Shown one piece after another: positions 36,899 to 46,545 of a stretch of DNA of 64,000 nucleotides (within the stretch, counting starts at the first letter, position 1; each line of letters starts with the position of its first letter). The position numbers and the translations under genes are program-made. A model generated the notes under the pieces. That model saw only the letters and a list, made by a program, of their open reading frames with translations. It searched no databases and was not told where the DNA came from. This stretch comes from Sphingobacteriaceae bacterium (lineage in GTDB: Bacteria > Bacteroidota > Bacteroidia > Sphingobacteriales > Sphingobacteriaceae): assembly GCA_017745075.1 (NCBI GenBank), contig JAGIAD010000002.1, positions 1 to 64,000 of the forward strand. The letters are read 5' to 3'.

Positions 36899-39718
36899 AT
36901 GAAAAGAAACATACAGAAGGTAATATTTATTGTACTCCTTTTTTGTGGTTACATCGCTCAGGCCCAAAATACGGGCGCTGTAAACGGTAAAGTAATTAAC
37001 GCAAAAGATAAAAAACCGGTCGATTTTGCTACCGTTGCACTTAAAAGTTTGAAAGATTCAAGCGTGGTAGCCTCCGCTCAGACCAGTCCTGACGGAACTT
37101 TTAGTTTTAAAACGATAGCACCCGGTAAATACAGGATTTATGCAGCTTTTTTAGGTTTAAAGACAGCAACCAAAGATGTTGAAGTAGCCAAAGCCGCCGT
37201 AAATGCCGGTGAAATTGCCATGAGTGATGATGGGGTTGATTTAAAAACGGTTAATGTTACAGCAACAATCCCTATTGTGGTAAAGAAAGATACTGTTGAG
37301 TTTGATGCCAAATCAATTAAAGTACGTGAAAATGCAGTAGTAGAAGACCTGTTAAAGAAAGTACCGGGGGTTGAGGTTGCAAAAGATGGCAGTGTTAAGG
37401 CCCAGGGCGAAACCATTACCAAAGTAAAGGTTGATGGGAAGGAATTTTTTGGCAACGATCCTTTACTGGCAACGAAAAACCTTCCTGCCGATATGGTAGA
37501 TAAGATACAGGTAATTGATGAGCTTTCTGAGCAGGCACAGTTTACGGGTATTGATGATGGAACAAGAAATAAAATCTTGAACATCACTACTAAAAACGGG
37601 ATGAAGCATGGCTATTTTGGAAACAGTACGGCTGGTTATGGTTCTAATGACCGTTACGATGCCAGTTTAAATGTTAACAAATTTGACGAAGACCAGCAGA
37701 TCAGCTTTATTGGCCAGTTTAACAATGTGAACAAGCAGAATTTTGGCCAGGGCGGTGGTGTTGGTAACGGTTTCGGTGGTGGAGGCTTTGGTGGTGGTCG
37801 TGGCGGTTTTGGCGGCGGCGGTGGAGGAGGTAACTCCGGTGGCAGCGGCGGTATAACCAATACGAATGCAGCAGGTTTAAACTTTGCCGATACTTATAAA
37901 GATGGTACCCAGTTCCAAGCCAGTTATTTCTTTAACAAGGCCAGTTCAGAAAGTATTCAGCATTCTAATACCCAAAATCTTTTAGGTACGGGAACAACCA
38001 ATATCAGCCAAGATCTGGATAATACAACCGATCGGATCAACCACCGTTTCAATTTTATGGTGGATACTAAAATCGATCCCTCATTATCAATCAAAATTCA
38101 GCCTAACTTAACTTATACAGAAACTGACGGTAACAGCGTTACAAACTACACACGTGATTTTATTACATCTTTAACAACTGGTTTACAGCGTAACACCACA
38201 ACAGCAGCTACGCCTGCAGTGAGTAATAATTTATTGATAAGGAAAAGCTTTAAACGCAGGGGCCGTACCCTTTCATTAAATGTAAATACCAGTATAAACG
38301 ATAATGATGGTACCAACTTCAATTACCGTAATGAAACAATCACAATGAATGGTGTTTCAAGAGATTCATTAACCAATCAGTTAAACAATACAACCAGTCA
38401 TTCGCTAAATAACACCGCACGCGTAGTTTATACAGAGCCTTTAAACAAAACATTAAGCGTAGAGTTTAACTATCAAAATGGTTATTCAAACAGCGATTCG
38501 CAAAGGGATGTATTTAATTACAATCCATCAACTTTACAGTTTGATATTGTGGATAATAACTTTTCGAATATCTATAACAACCGTACTTTAACCAATGCCG
38601 TAGGTGCCAGTTTAACCACAACCGAGAAAAAATACAACTGGAATATTGGTGTAGCTGCACAACAGACCAATAGGGTAAATACCAATTTAACCACAGGTTT
38701 AAAACGTACGCAGAATTTTATCAATATTACCCCTTCTGCACAGTTCAGGTATAACTTTAGTAACCGTAAACGCTTGTTTATCAACTATCGTGGTTCTACC
38801 ACTCAACCGACTATTGATCAGATCCAGCCAATTCCGGATAACACAAACTCGCAGACTATTTATGTAGGTAATCCGGCTTTGAAACCTTCGTTTAATAACC
38901 AGTTGAGGATCAATTTTAATAACTTCAATATTGAAAATGGCAGGTTTTTCTTTGCCGGTTTAAATTTAACCCAAACATTTAACAGTATTGGTAACAGTGT
39001 GGCACAATTGCCAAGCGGTATCCAACAGGTGAGTTATATTAATGTTGATGGTGTTTACGCAGGTAATGCTAATGCCACCTGGTCTTTACCGTTAATGGCA
39101 GAACGTAAATTAACCCTGAACATTTCAGGAAACGGTGCTTACAATAGAAATGTGAATTACATTGTTCCACAGGGAGGTACCACATCTGTTAAAAACGTTA
39201 CAAATAGTTATACCATTTCAAACAGTTATAAATTGGTTACCAACGTTGATAAATTCGATTTAACAGGTGGTATTACCGGTAGCTATACCCATTCAACGTT
39301 TTCAGCTCAACAATCAGCAAATACGCAGTTTTATACGATAAACCCAAGTTTTGATGTGAGTTACGTATTTCCTGCAAATATCAGGTTAGCCATCGATATC
39401 GATTATTTCAGAAATTTTGGCGGTGGCGATTTATACAACCAGGAATATACCATTCTTAACCCTTACATCAGCCGTCAGTTCTTTAAGAACAGGGGAACAT
39501 TTAAGTTTTCTGTAAATGATGCATTGAACCAGAACACAGGCGTAAGCAGGACAGCTACTGGTACATCAATTACCGATTTAAACTTTAATGTATTAAAACG
39601 TTATTACATGTTCTCTTTCACCTATTCGTTAACCCGCATTGGCGGAAGAAACATGAGTGGTGATATGCAGATGCCAGGTCAGCGCGGAGGCGGAGGCGGT
39701 GGTCGTGTGAGGATGTAA
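36899..39718 (+). CDS. outer-membrane beta-barrel protein with CarboxypepD_reg domain, paralog 1
   Basis: This is a 939-residue TonB-receptor-like protein. A signal peptide precedes a carboxypeptidase-regulatory-like beta sandwich (about 24-105, GAVNGKVINAKDKKPVDFATVAL). A plug-like region follows (LLKKVPGVEVAKDGSVKAQGETITKVKVDGKEFFGNDP) and then a large barrel of the OMP_b-brl_3 type. A Gly-rich loop (GFGGGGFGGGRGGFGGGGGGG, about residues 285-320) lies between plug and barrel, and the C terminus is Gly/Arg-rich. No TonB box is evident. The track begins at a TTG one codon before the ATG. Its tandem paralog follows. Confidence 0.88.
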   Translation: MKRNIQKVIFIVLLFCGYIAQAQNTGAVNGKVINAKDKKPVDFATVALKSLKDSSVVASAQTSPDGTFSFKTIAPGKYRIYAAFLGLKTATKDVEVAKAAVNAGEIAMSDDGVDLKTVNVTATIPIVVKKDTVEFDAKSIKVRENAVVEDLLKKVPGVEVAKDGSVKAQGETITKVKVDGKEFFGNDPLLATKNLPADMVDKIQVIDELSEQAQFTGIDDGTRNKILNITTKNGMKHGYFGNSTAGYGSNDRYDASLNVNKFDEDQQISFIGQFNNVNKQNFGQGGGVGNGFGGGGFGGGRGGFGGGGGGGNSGGSGGITNTNAAGLNFADTYKDGTQFQASYFFNKASSESIQHSNTQNLLGTGTTNISQDLDNTTDRINHRFNFMVDTKIDPSLSIKIQPNLTYTETDGNSVTNYTRDFITSLTTGLQRNTTTAATPAVSNNLLIRKSFKRRGRTLSLNVNTSINDNDGTNFNYRNETITMNGVSRDSLTNQLNNTTSHSLNNTARVVYTEPLNKTLSVEFNYQNGYSNSDSQRDVFNYNPSTLQFDIVDNNFSNIYNNRTLTNAVGASLTTTEKKYNWNIGVAAQQTNRVNTNLTTGLKRTQNFINITPSAQFRYNFSNRKRLFINYRGSTTQPTIDQIQPIPDNTNSQTIYVGNPALKPSFNNQLRINFNNFNIENGRFFFAGLNLTQTFNSIGNSVAQLPSGIQQVSYINVDGVYAGNANATWSLPLMAERKLTLNISGNGAYNRNVNYIVPQGGTTSVKNVTNSYTISNSYKLVTNVDKFDLTGGITGSYTHSTFSAQQSANTQFYTINPSFDVSYVFPANIRLAIDIDYFRNFGGGDLYNQEYTILNPYISRQFFKNRGTFKFSVNDALNQNTGVSRTATGTSITDLNFNVLKRYYMFSFTYSLTRIGGRNMSGDMQMPGQRGGGGGGRVRM

Positions 39719-39740
39719 ACTAATGGATAAAACAAATTCA

Positions 39741-39768
39741 GGCTCCGGTTAAAACGGGGCCTTTTTTT
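39741..39768 (+). terminator. rho-independent terminator between the barrel paralogs
   Basis: GGCTCCG pairs with CGGGGCC (one U-G pair, 7-base loop) and is followed by seven T. It lies 23 bases after the stop of paralog 1, so paralog 2 probably has its own promoter. Confidence 0.88.
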
Positions 39769-39846
39769 GTATTCCAAATGTTACCAAAGCAGAACTAAAC
39801 CTTTAGCATAAGAGTTAGTCTTTAACCCAACAATCAAACTAACCGG

Positions 39847-42618
39847 ATGAAACAAATTTTTACGCTTTTCCTCATTTTATCATCATTTTATGTTTATGCC
39901 CAGAAAACCGGTTCGGTAAGTGGCAGGATAATCCAGTCGAAAGATAAAAAACCAATCGATTATGCTTCAATAGCGATTAAAAATCTTAGCGATTCGAGCA
40001 TGGTTGGCGCAATAAGTACAAATGAAGACGGAAAATTTGTTTTCAAGAACCTGAAACCCGGTAGTTATAAATTATATGCCGCATTTTTAGGCTTAAAAAA
40101 TACTACGAAAGATTTTACCATAACGGCTGATAAGGCAGATGTAGCTTTGGGAGATATTGTTTTGGAAGGTGGCGCCATCGATCTTCAAACTGTCGATATC
40201 AAAGCCGAGGTTCCACCAATTGTGGTAAAAAAAGATACGCTCGAATTTAACGCAAGCTCATTTAAAGTAGTAGAGAATGCTGTAGTAGAAGATTTGTTAA
40301 AGAAATTGCCGGGAGTGGAAGTAGACAAGGCCGGAACAGTAAAAGCACAGGGCGAGACCATTACCAAAGTGAAGGTAGATGGTAAAGAGTTTTTTGGCAA
40401 TGATCCTTTATTGGCCACTAAAAACCTGCCGGCCGATATGATCGATAAAATTCAGATCATTGATGAACTTTCGGATCAGGCACAGTTTACCGGGATTGAT
40501 GATGGCTCAAGAACCAAGATCATCAATATCACCACCAGAAAAGATAAGAAACACGGTTACTTCGGAAATAGTACAGGAGGGTATGGCTCTAACGACCGCT
40601 ATGATGTAAATGCAAATATCAACCATTTTAACCAGGATAAGCGACTGAGCGTAATTGCACAGCTGAACAATGTAAATAAACAAAATTTTGGTGGTGGCTT
40701 AGGTGGGGGAAATGGTGGAAGCACCGGCGGCCGTGGCGGGATTACCGATACCAAGGCCGGTGGATTCAATTTCTCAGATGTATATGCCGATCAAACTGAA
40801 GTGAGTTTAAGTTATTTTGTTAATAAATCCGATAACCTTATTTTAAGGAACAGTGTAACCCAGAATCTTTTGGGTAATGTGACCACGGTTTTTAATAATA
40901 ACCAGAACAACAATTCAGATCGCTTAAACCACCGTTTAAATTTCATGATCGATACCAAGCTCGATTCCTTAACATCACTCAAAGTACAACCTAATTTAAG
41001 TTATACCGATAACGAAAGTTTGAATGTCAGCAAATATACCCGCGACTTTAATACCTATATGATCAGTGGATCGCAGATACTCAGGAACCATAGTACAGCA
41101 CCATCCATCAGTAACAATATTTTATTGCGGAAGAAATTTATGCGCAGGGGCAGAACACTTTCTCTAAACCTCAACACGAGCATTAACAACAGCGACGCAG
41201 ATAATTACAATAGTAATCCCGAAACCAGGCAGGAAAATGGTATTACTACAAAAAAGACTACCGATCAGTTCAACGATCAGGAGAGTGAATCGATCAATCA
41301 GAATACCCGGCTCGTTTATACAGAGCCATTAGATAAAACCCTGAGCCTGGAGTTTAATTACCAGAACGGTTATAACCACAATACTTCCGATCGTTTCACC
41401 TACGACTTTAACCCGGCTACATTAAATTATGATTTGAGGAATGATTCATTGAGTAATGTTTACGAAAATACCATTTTAACCAATACGGCCGGTTTCAGTT
41501 TTAATAAAATGGCCAAAAAATACAACTGGAATGTGGGGATAGCTGTTCAAAATACCGATCGTACAAACAATAACATTTCCAGGGGATTTACATTAAAACA
41601 GAACGTATTCAACTATACACCTTCTGCCATGTTCAGGTATAACTTTAGCAATAGCAAGCGTTTGGTTTTCAATTACCGTGGTAGTACCAATCAGCCTACC
41701 ATACAACAATTGCAGCCTGTACCCAACAATACCAACACACAAAGCATCCCGTTGGGTAATCCCGATTTAAAGCCCGAGTTTAACAATACCCTGCGCATTG
41801 CCTACAACACTTTTACGGTTGGAAAAAACAGGTCGTTATTTGTAAATGTAAACCTTACCCAAACCTCCAACAAAATTGCCAACAGCAGCAGCTTAATTGA
41901 AAGCGGTATTAACCAGGGTAAATTTGCAGTACTGCCTGTAAACGTAAACGGTGTTTACTCAGGTTCACTATCCTCTTCGTTGAGTTTGCCCATTATGGCC
42001 GAAAATAAGCTTAATTTCCACGTCAATATCAGTGGGAACTATGACCGCGATGTAAACTTTACCAACGCATTAAAAAATATTACCAATAGCTGGTCTATAA
42101 CCAACGGCTACCGTTTGGTCTCTAATTTAGATAAACTGGATTTAATAGCGGGTGTAAACGGATCAATTAACCGTGCTACCTATTCAGTACAGCCGAATTC
42201 CAATACCCGTTTTTATACTTTCAGTCCCAATATCAGCATCAGCTATTTATTTCCAGGAAATATCCGTTGGTCAATTGACGCCGATTATAACCAGAACACC
42301 GGAAGGGGGGAAGCTTTCGATACTCACTTTACATTAGTTAATTCTTACATCAGTAAACAGTTTTTTAAAAACAGGGGGACTTTCAAAGCTGCGGTAAACG
42401 ATCTATTGAACGAAAACCAGGGGGTAAGCCGCACCGCCAATAACAATACCATCCAGGATGTAAGTTATAATGTACTGAGGCGTTATTTTATGTTTTCGTT
42501 TACCTATTCGCTAAACCGCATGGGTGGCAGGAACAGGATTAGGGGAGGTGAAGAAGGTGGCCGGAACCGCGACGAAAATGGTGGCGGGGGCTTTGGCGGC
42601 GGCCGACAAAGAAATTGA
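39847..42618 (+). CDS. outer-membrane beta-barrel protein with CarboxypepD_reg domain, paralog 2
   Basis: This is a 923-residue tandem paralog of the preceding gene with the same layout: signal peptide, CarboxypepD_reg-like domain (GSVSGRIIQSKDKKPIDYASIAI), plug-like KVKVDGKEFFGNDPLLATKNLPADM (nearly identical in both), then the barrel. The Gly-rich loop is shorter (NFGGGLGGGNGGSTGGRGG) and the C terminus is again Gly/Arg-rich (GGGGFGGGRQRN). The cargo or role is unknown; no SusD-like partner lies beside it. Confidence 0.88.
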   Translation: MKQIFTLFLILSSFYVYAQKTGSVSGRIIQSKDKKPIDYASIAIKNLSDSSMVGAISTNEDGKFVFKNLKPGSYKLYAAFLGLKNTTKDFTITADKADVALGDIVLEGGAIDLQTVDIKAEVPPIVVKKDTLEFNASSFKVVENAVVEDLLKKLPGVEVDKAGTVKAQGETITKVKVDGKEFFGNDPLLATKNLPADMIDKIQIIDELSDQAQFTGIDDGSRTKIINITTRKDKKHGYFGNSTGGYGSNDRYDVNANINHFNQDKRLSVIAQLNNVNKQNFGGGLGGGNGGSTGGRGGITDTKAGGFNFSDVYADQTEVSLSYFVNKSDNLILRNSVTQNLLGNVTTVFNNNQNNNSDRLNHRLNFMIDTKLDSLTSLKVQPNLSYTDNESLNVSKYTRDFNTYMISGSQILRNHSTAPSISNNILLRKKFMRRGRTLSLNLNTSINNSDADNYNSNPETRQENGITTKKTTDQFNDQESESINQNTRLVYTEPLDKTLSLEFNYQNGYNHNTSDRFTYDFNPATLNYDLRNDSLSNVYENTILTNTAGFSFNKMAKKYNWNVGIAVQNTDRTNNNISRGFTLKQNVFNYTPSAMFRYNFSNSKRLVFNYRGSTNQPTIQQLQPVPNNTNTQSIPLGNPDLKPEFNNTLRIAYNTFTVGKNRSLFVNVNLTQTSNKIANSSSLIESGINQGKFAVLPVNVNGVYSGSLSSSLSLPIMAENKLNFHVNISGNYDRDVNFTNALKNITNSWSITNGYRLVSNLDKLDLIAGVNGSINRATYSVQPNSNTRFYTFSPNISISYLFPGNIRWSIDADYNQNTGRGEAFDTHFTLVNSYISKQFFKNRGTFKAAVNDLLNENQGVSRTANNNTIQDVSYNVLRRYFMFSFTYSLNRMGGRNRIRGGEEGGRNRDENGGGGFGGGRQRN

Positions 42619-42668
42619 TCATTTTAGCGTAAACCTGTATAATTAATAGCAGCATATCTTGTTTCTTA

Positions 42669-42699
42669 TTTGGAATAAATCTAAAGAAAGGCTAACTTG
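42669..42699 (+). promoter_or_regulatory. promoter of feoAB
   Basis: TTTG (42669-42672), a 20-base spacer and TAACTTG (42693-42699, followed by C) lie 15 bases before the feoA ATG. The -7 box lacks one T relative to TAnnTTTG. Confidence 0.5.
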
Positions 42700-42714
42700 C
42701 GCCAAATTTAGCAC

Positions 42715-42930
42715 ATGAAGCTGTCGCACCTAAAAATTGGAGAAAAAGGAACAATTGTAGCCTTTACAGATTTAGATATGTCTGTAAAGTTAATGGAGAT
42801 GGGCTGTTTGCCAGGCGAGATGGTAGAGGTAGAGCGTTTTGCCCCTCTTGGCGATCCAATGGCGATCCGTGTTGCTGGTTATCAGCTTTGTTTGCGTAAA
42901 AGCGAGGCCGATGTGATCATTATACAATAA
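42715..42930 (+). CDS. feoA: ferrous iron transport protein A
   Basis: This is a 71-residue SH3-like FeoA protein (LKIGEKGTIVAFTDLDMSVKLMEMGCLPGEMVEVERFAPLGDPMAIRVAGYQLCLRKSEADVIII). It assists FeoB in Fe(II) uptake, perhaps by modulating its G domain. The feoB gene starts 10 bases later, forming the usual operon. Confidence 0.95.
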   Translation: MKLSHLKIGEKGTIVAFTDLDMSVKLMEMGCLPGEMVEVERFAPLGDPMAIRVAGYQLCLRKSEADVIIIQ

Positions 42931-42940
42931 ATAAGCTGGT

Positions 42941-45049
42941 TTGGATATTAAAGTTGCGTTAGTTGGTAATCCCAATACAGGTAAATCTACTTTATTTAAC
43001 CGTTTAACAGGGTTAAATCAAAAAATAGGAAACTTTCCAGGTATCACTGTCGATAAGAAGACCGGTTTTACAAAACTTACTGACGATAAAGAGGCCGAAA
43101 TCATCGATTTACCCGGTACTTATAGCTTATATCCAAAAAGTTCTGACGAAAGTATCGTGTTTCAGGTACTTGCCGATAAAAACAACAATAGCCATCCCGA
43201 TGTAATCGTATTAATTGCCGATGCTTCTAATTTAAAGCGAAACATGCTGTTGTATTCGCAGGTGGCTGATTTGGGTATCCCGATGATTCTGGCGCTGAAC
43301 ATGATCGATCTTTCCACTAAACAGGGTATTGAGATCGATCTTGATAAACTCTCGCAAAAACTGGGCGTTCAGGTGGTTTCCATTTCAGCAAGAAATAACA
43401 TCGGAATTGATAAATTAAAACAGGCCATTGCCAATACCAATAAAATTGCCACCCAGCTGCAGGATGTTGATGTAAACTTTCTGGCGCCAGAAGCCATTAA
43501 TGCCATCAAATCGAAACTGAATTCAGATAACGATTATTACGCCCTTCAGGTACTCCATCAGCACGAATACCTTACGTTTTTTAGTGAAAAAGAGCAGGAG
43601 GAAATTGAAAACATAGAGCAGTCGCATCATTTCGAATCGTCCAAAATCCAGGCGGCAGAAACCATTTTGCGTTACAAACACCTCAGCAGCGTACTATCTG
43701 GCGTGGTGGTAGATAAAGGCACCGAAAAGAAATTTTCTTTTAGTGATAAAATAGATGGAATCCTTACCCACAAAGTATGGGGCTTCGCCATTTTCCTGCT
43801 CATCCTGTTCATTATTTTCAACGCCATTTTTGCATGGTCGTCTTATCCGATGGATTGGATTGAAAGCGGCTTTGGTTATATCACCAATGTTGGACACGAA
43901 TATTTACCCGCCGGTATGCTTACCGACCTGTTATTAGATGGAGTAATTGCCGGTTTAGGGGGTATCTTTGTATTTATTCCGCAGATTGCCATCCTTTTTG
44001 CCTTTATATCCATTTTAGAAGATACCGGTTATATGGCTCGTGTTACCTTTATGATGGATAAAATCATGAGTAAAGTTGGCCTTAACGGAAAATCTGTGGT
44101 ACCGATGATCGGTGGTTTGGCCTGTGCTGTTCCATCTATTATGGCTGCCCGGAATATAGAAAACTGGAAAGATAGAATGATTACCATCATGGTTACGCCA
44201 TTAGTAAGCTGCTCAGCAAGGCTTCCGGTATATATCCTTATTATTTCCTTAATTATCCCTTCGCAAACGGTGTTGGGTATTTTCAATTTACAAGGCTTAG
44301 CGCTGATGGTGATGTACCTGGTGGGTATTTTTGCTGCGGTATTGGTGGCCTGGATAATGAAATTCATCATTAAAACCAAAGAACGGTCGTATTTCATCAT
44401 GGAACTACCAGTTTACCGCATGCCCAGGTGGAAAAATGTATTTTACACCATGTACGAGAAATCTAAAACCTTTGTTCTCGAAGCAGGTAAGGTAATTATT
44501 GCCATTTCGGTTATCCTTTGGGTAATGGCTTCATTCGGGCCGGGGAACCGTTTTGAAAATATCGACAAAAAATACGAAAGGGCATTGGCCGATACCACAA
44601 AAAATACCGATCACATCAAAACTTTGGTTGCTACAGAAAAATTGGAAAACTCTTATGTGGGTATCATTGGTCATGCAATTGAGCCTGTGATTAGTCCGTT
44701 GGGTTACGATTGGAAGATCGGTATTGGTCTGATTACTTCTTTTGCAGCACGCGAAGCCTTTGTGGGTACCATGGCTACCATTTACAGTGTTGATGGCGGT
44801 GATGGGGATACAAACACCATTAGGGCGCGTATGGAGGCTTCTAAAAATAGCCGTACAGGTTTACCGGTTTATACTTTCGCTACGGGTATTTCGCTTATGC
44901 TTTTTTACGCCTTTGCTATGCAGTGTATGAGTACCGTAGCCATTGTTTACCGCGAAACCAAAGGATGGAAATGGCCGGTAATTCAGTTGGCTTATATGAC
45001 CACCATCGCCTATATAAGCGCACTCCTTGCTTACCAGTTGTTAAAATAA
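42941..45049 (+). CDS. feoB: ferrous iron transport protein B
   Basis: This is a 702-residue inner-membrane Fe(II) transporter with a fused N-terminal G domain. G1 is GNPNTGKST, G3 is DLPGTYS, G4 is NMID and G5 is near SARNN. The membrane part has the two Gate motifs around GVIAGLGGIFVFIPQIAILF and LVSCSARLPVYILI, with the conserved cysteine in CSARLP. The start is TTG directly before DIKVALVGNPN, 10 bases after feoA; no in-frame ATG exists before the G1 motif. Confidence 0.96.
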   Translation: MDIKVALVGNPNTGKSTLFNRLTGLNQKIGNFPGITVDKKTGFTKLTDDKEAEIIDLPGTYSLYPKSSDESIVFQVLADKNNNSHPDVIVLIADASNLKRNMLLYSQVADLGIPMILALNMIDLSTKQGIEIDLDKLSQKLGVQVVSISARNNIGIDKLKQAIANTNKIATQLQDVDVNFLAPEAINAIKSKLNSDNDYYALQVLHQHEYLTFFSEKEQEEIENIEQSHHFESSKIQAAETILRYKHLSSVLSGVVVDKGTEKKFSFSDKIDGILTHKVWGFAIFLLILFIIFNAIFAWSSYPMDWIESGFGYITNVGHEYLPAGMLTDLLLDGVIAGLGGIFVFIPQIAILFAFISILEDTGYMARVTFMMDKIMSKVGLNGKSVVPMIGGLACAVPSIMAARNIENWKDRMITIMVTPLVSCSARLPVYILIISLIIPSQTVLGIFNLQGLALMVMYLVGIFAAVLVAWIMKFIIKTKERSYFIMELPVYRMPRWKNVFYTMYEKSKTFVLEAGKVIIAISVILWVMASFGPGNRFENIDKKYERALADTTKNTDHIKTLVATEKLENSYVGIIGHAIEPVISPLGYDWKIGIGLITSFAAREAFVGTMATIYSVDGGDGDTNTIRARMEASKNSRTGLPVYTFATGISLMLFYAFAMQCMSTVAIVYRETKGWKWPVIQLAYMTTIAYISALLAYQLLK

Positions 45050-45085
45050 AGAGTATTTTTTCGGAGATTATTTCTTGTGCGCTAT

Positions 45086-45130
45086 GTAATTCCCCTCTTT
45101 CAGAGGGGTGTCCGCAGGACGGGGTGTTTT
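45086..45130. repeat. interspersed repeat with CCCCTC/GAGGGG hairpin
   Basis: The sequence 'aattcccctctttcagaggggtgtccgcaggacggggtgttt' is of a type I know from many Bacteroidota intergenic regions. The hairpin CCCCTC-tttca-GAGGGG is at 45092-45108. Confidence 0.6.
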
Positions 45131-45650
45131 ATTAGCCCTAGCCGGACAGGCTTCTTTCTTTTTGGCGTCAAAAAGACCAGCGTAGCTAGCTTGAATACAA
45201 TTAAAAACATAAAAGTGTATGAAAAAACAAAAAACACCGGCTGAAAATTTATTCATCTGTTTTTATAGCCTTCAGCAGCATTCATGAGGGCTTCGCCGTT
45301 TTCTTTCGAAGTTAGTAGGTTGGCTTAGGCAGTGCAGCCCGAAAAATTTATTAGGCCGGTTTTAAGTAGAACGGGGACACTGTGCTATGGCCTAGCTATA
45401 CGGAAATACATAATTCCGCAATTCGTTCATTAATAAGTGATTACAAAATAACTTCAATGATGGCGGAGTCGAAGTGTAGGAGAGCAGTGATTGTACAACT
45501 ATTGATGGGTTCTCTCCCGCTTTCCGTTTTACTTTGCCTACAGCTTCGTGTTCACTTCAATCGGGTCTAGATGGCTAGTGAGGTGATGCTATTTTGGCTG
45601 GGAGCATATGTGCCTTTTTCTGAGTCTTTTATTGAGCAGGTTGTTGCGCT

Positions 45651-45677
45651 TGTCGCCCTGAACGGAGTCGAAGAGCG
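45651..45677. repeat. interspersed repeat, CCCTGAnCGGAGTCGAAG type
   Basis: 'tgtcgccctgaacggagtcgaagagcg' is of the same kind as the 'cgtcatttcgagcggag' elements at 56347-56430 and 'cttcgacaggctcagtatgaca' at 61995-62016. Confidence 0.6.
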
Positions 45678-45876
45678 AATAGGCAAATTGCTATTTATTG
45701 CACGAACCTTTGTTTCTAAACCCGGTAAAAGCGGCAGCTCCCGGTTTTTAATCGGGACTATAGCAGATAACGGGACTGCTGTTTCCGAATCTCTGCTGAA
45801 TGTCCGTTTTCAAATAAAATGTTAATTTTTTACCATATAAGACATACAAGGTCGCCTGGGCTTATAACTTTTTCTC

Positions 45877-45915
45877 CTCTTTAGTCTTTCCTGCTTTGGT
45901 CTTTAGTCTTCCTTA
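45877..45915 (-). repeat. short interspersed repeat, inverted copy of the 131-170 type
   Basis: Read on the minus strand, it contains GACTAAAGACCAAAGCA, identical over 17 bases to the repeat near the rRNA operon. It overlaps the last codons and stop of the Lrp gene by 3 bases. Confidence 0.7.
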
Positions 45916-46389
45916 GCCCAGCTCAATCTGTCTTTTAATGCTTTCTTCTAGCGAAATTAATGTTTCTGTACGCTGGATGCCGGTTACGGCCTGGATTTCT
46001 TCATTTAAAACATGGCGCAGGTGATTGGTGTCTCTGCAGATAATTTTAGCAAACATACTATAAGCACCTGTGGTATAGTGTAACTCTACCACTTCTTTAA
46101 TTTTACTCAGCTGGGCAACCGCATCTTTATATTGGATACCTTTTTCGAGGTAGATGCCCAAAAAGGCGCAGATGTCATAACCTGCTTTCTGCGGATCAAT
46201 AATGAGGTGAGAGCCTTTTATAATGCCCATTTCCTGTAGTTTCTTCATCCTGACGTGTATCGTTCCGCCCGAAACAATAAGATCTTTAGCAATTTCTGTA
46301 TAAGGTTTAGTGGCATCCTGCATCAATTGTTTCAATATATCGATGTCGAGGTTGTCAATTTCTAAATTGGAATTGTCTTTTTTAAGCAT
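45913..46389 (-). CDS. Lrp/AsnC family transcriptional regulator
   Basis: This is a 158-residue regulator with an N-terminal winged HTH (LKQLMQDATKPYTEIAKDLIVSGGTIHVRMKKLQEMGIIKG) and a C-terminal RAM ligand-binding domain (ICAFLGIYLEKGIQ...VVELHYTTGAYSMFAKIICRD). Members sense amino acids or related metabolites and act as dimers to octamers. The divergent neighbours are the tRNA-like RNAs, 156 bases away, which might be targets; no amino-acid enzyme gene is adjacent. Confidence 0.94.
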   Translation of the reverse strand: MLKKDNSNLEIDNLDIDILKQLMQDATKPYTEIAKDLIVSGGTIHVRMKKLQEMGIIKGSHLIIDPQKAGYDICAFLGIYLEKGIQYKDAVAQLSKIKEVVELHYTTGAYSMFAKIICRDTNHLRHVLNEEIQAVTGIQRTETLISLEESIKRQIELG

Positions 46390-46462
46390 ATTTTTGAATT
46401 ATGATAAGCGAATTTACAAATATTTATCAATATTATAAAAATAAAATTAAATGTTTAAAATA

Positions 46463-46494
46463 TTTGCAAGGTATTGGATGTTCTTTTACATTTG
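46463..46494 (+). promoter_or_regulatory. Bacteroidota-type promoter of the tRNA-like RNA pair
   Basis: TTTG (46463-46466), a 20-base spacer and TACATTTG (46487-46494, full match to TAnnTTTG). It points at the first tRNA-like RNA, which begins 51 bases later. Confidence 0.65.
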
Positions 46495-46545
46495 TATCAA
46501 GCAATTAACAAAAAGGAAACGTTCTTTCAAAATTGTTTAACAAAA

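Larger units (their letters stand above)
45050..45912. other. 863-base gene-free region filled with decayed repeats
   Basis: I find no credible gene. The short track ORFs here are translations of repeats, for example VALNGVEERIG from 'gtcgccctgaacggagtcgaagagcg'. The region contains a CCCCTC-tttca-GAGGGG hairpin repeat, a 'ccctgaacggagtcgaag' repeat, several 'cgggac...gcagataacggga' fragments, and an inverted GACTAAAGACCAAAGC repeat at its end. It separates feoB from the convergent Lrp gene. Confidence 0.65.

Noticed and set aside
37654-37860. Proline-rich minus-strand ORF (PPLPPELPPPPPPPK)
   Set aside because: It is the antisense reading of the Gly-rich loop of the barrel protein.
45571-45825. 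84-residue ORF in the repeat region
   Set aside because: Its centre is a translation of the CCCTGAnCGGAGTCGAAG repeat; the ends have no family resemblance.
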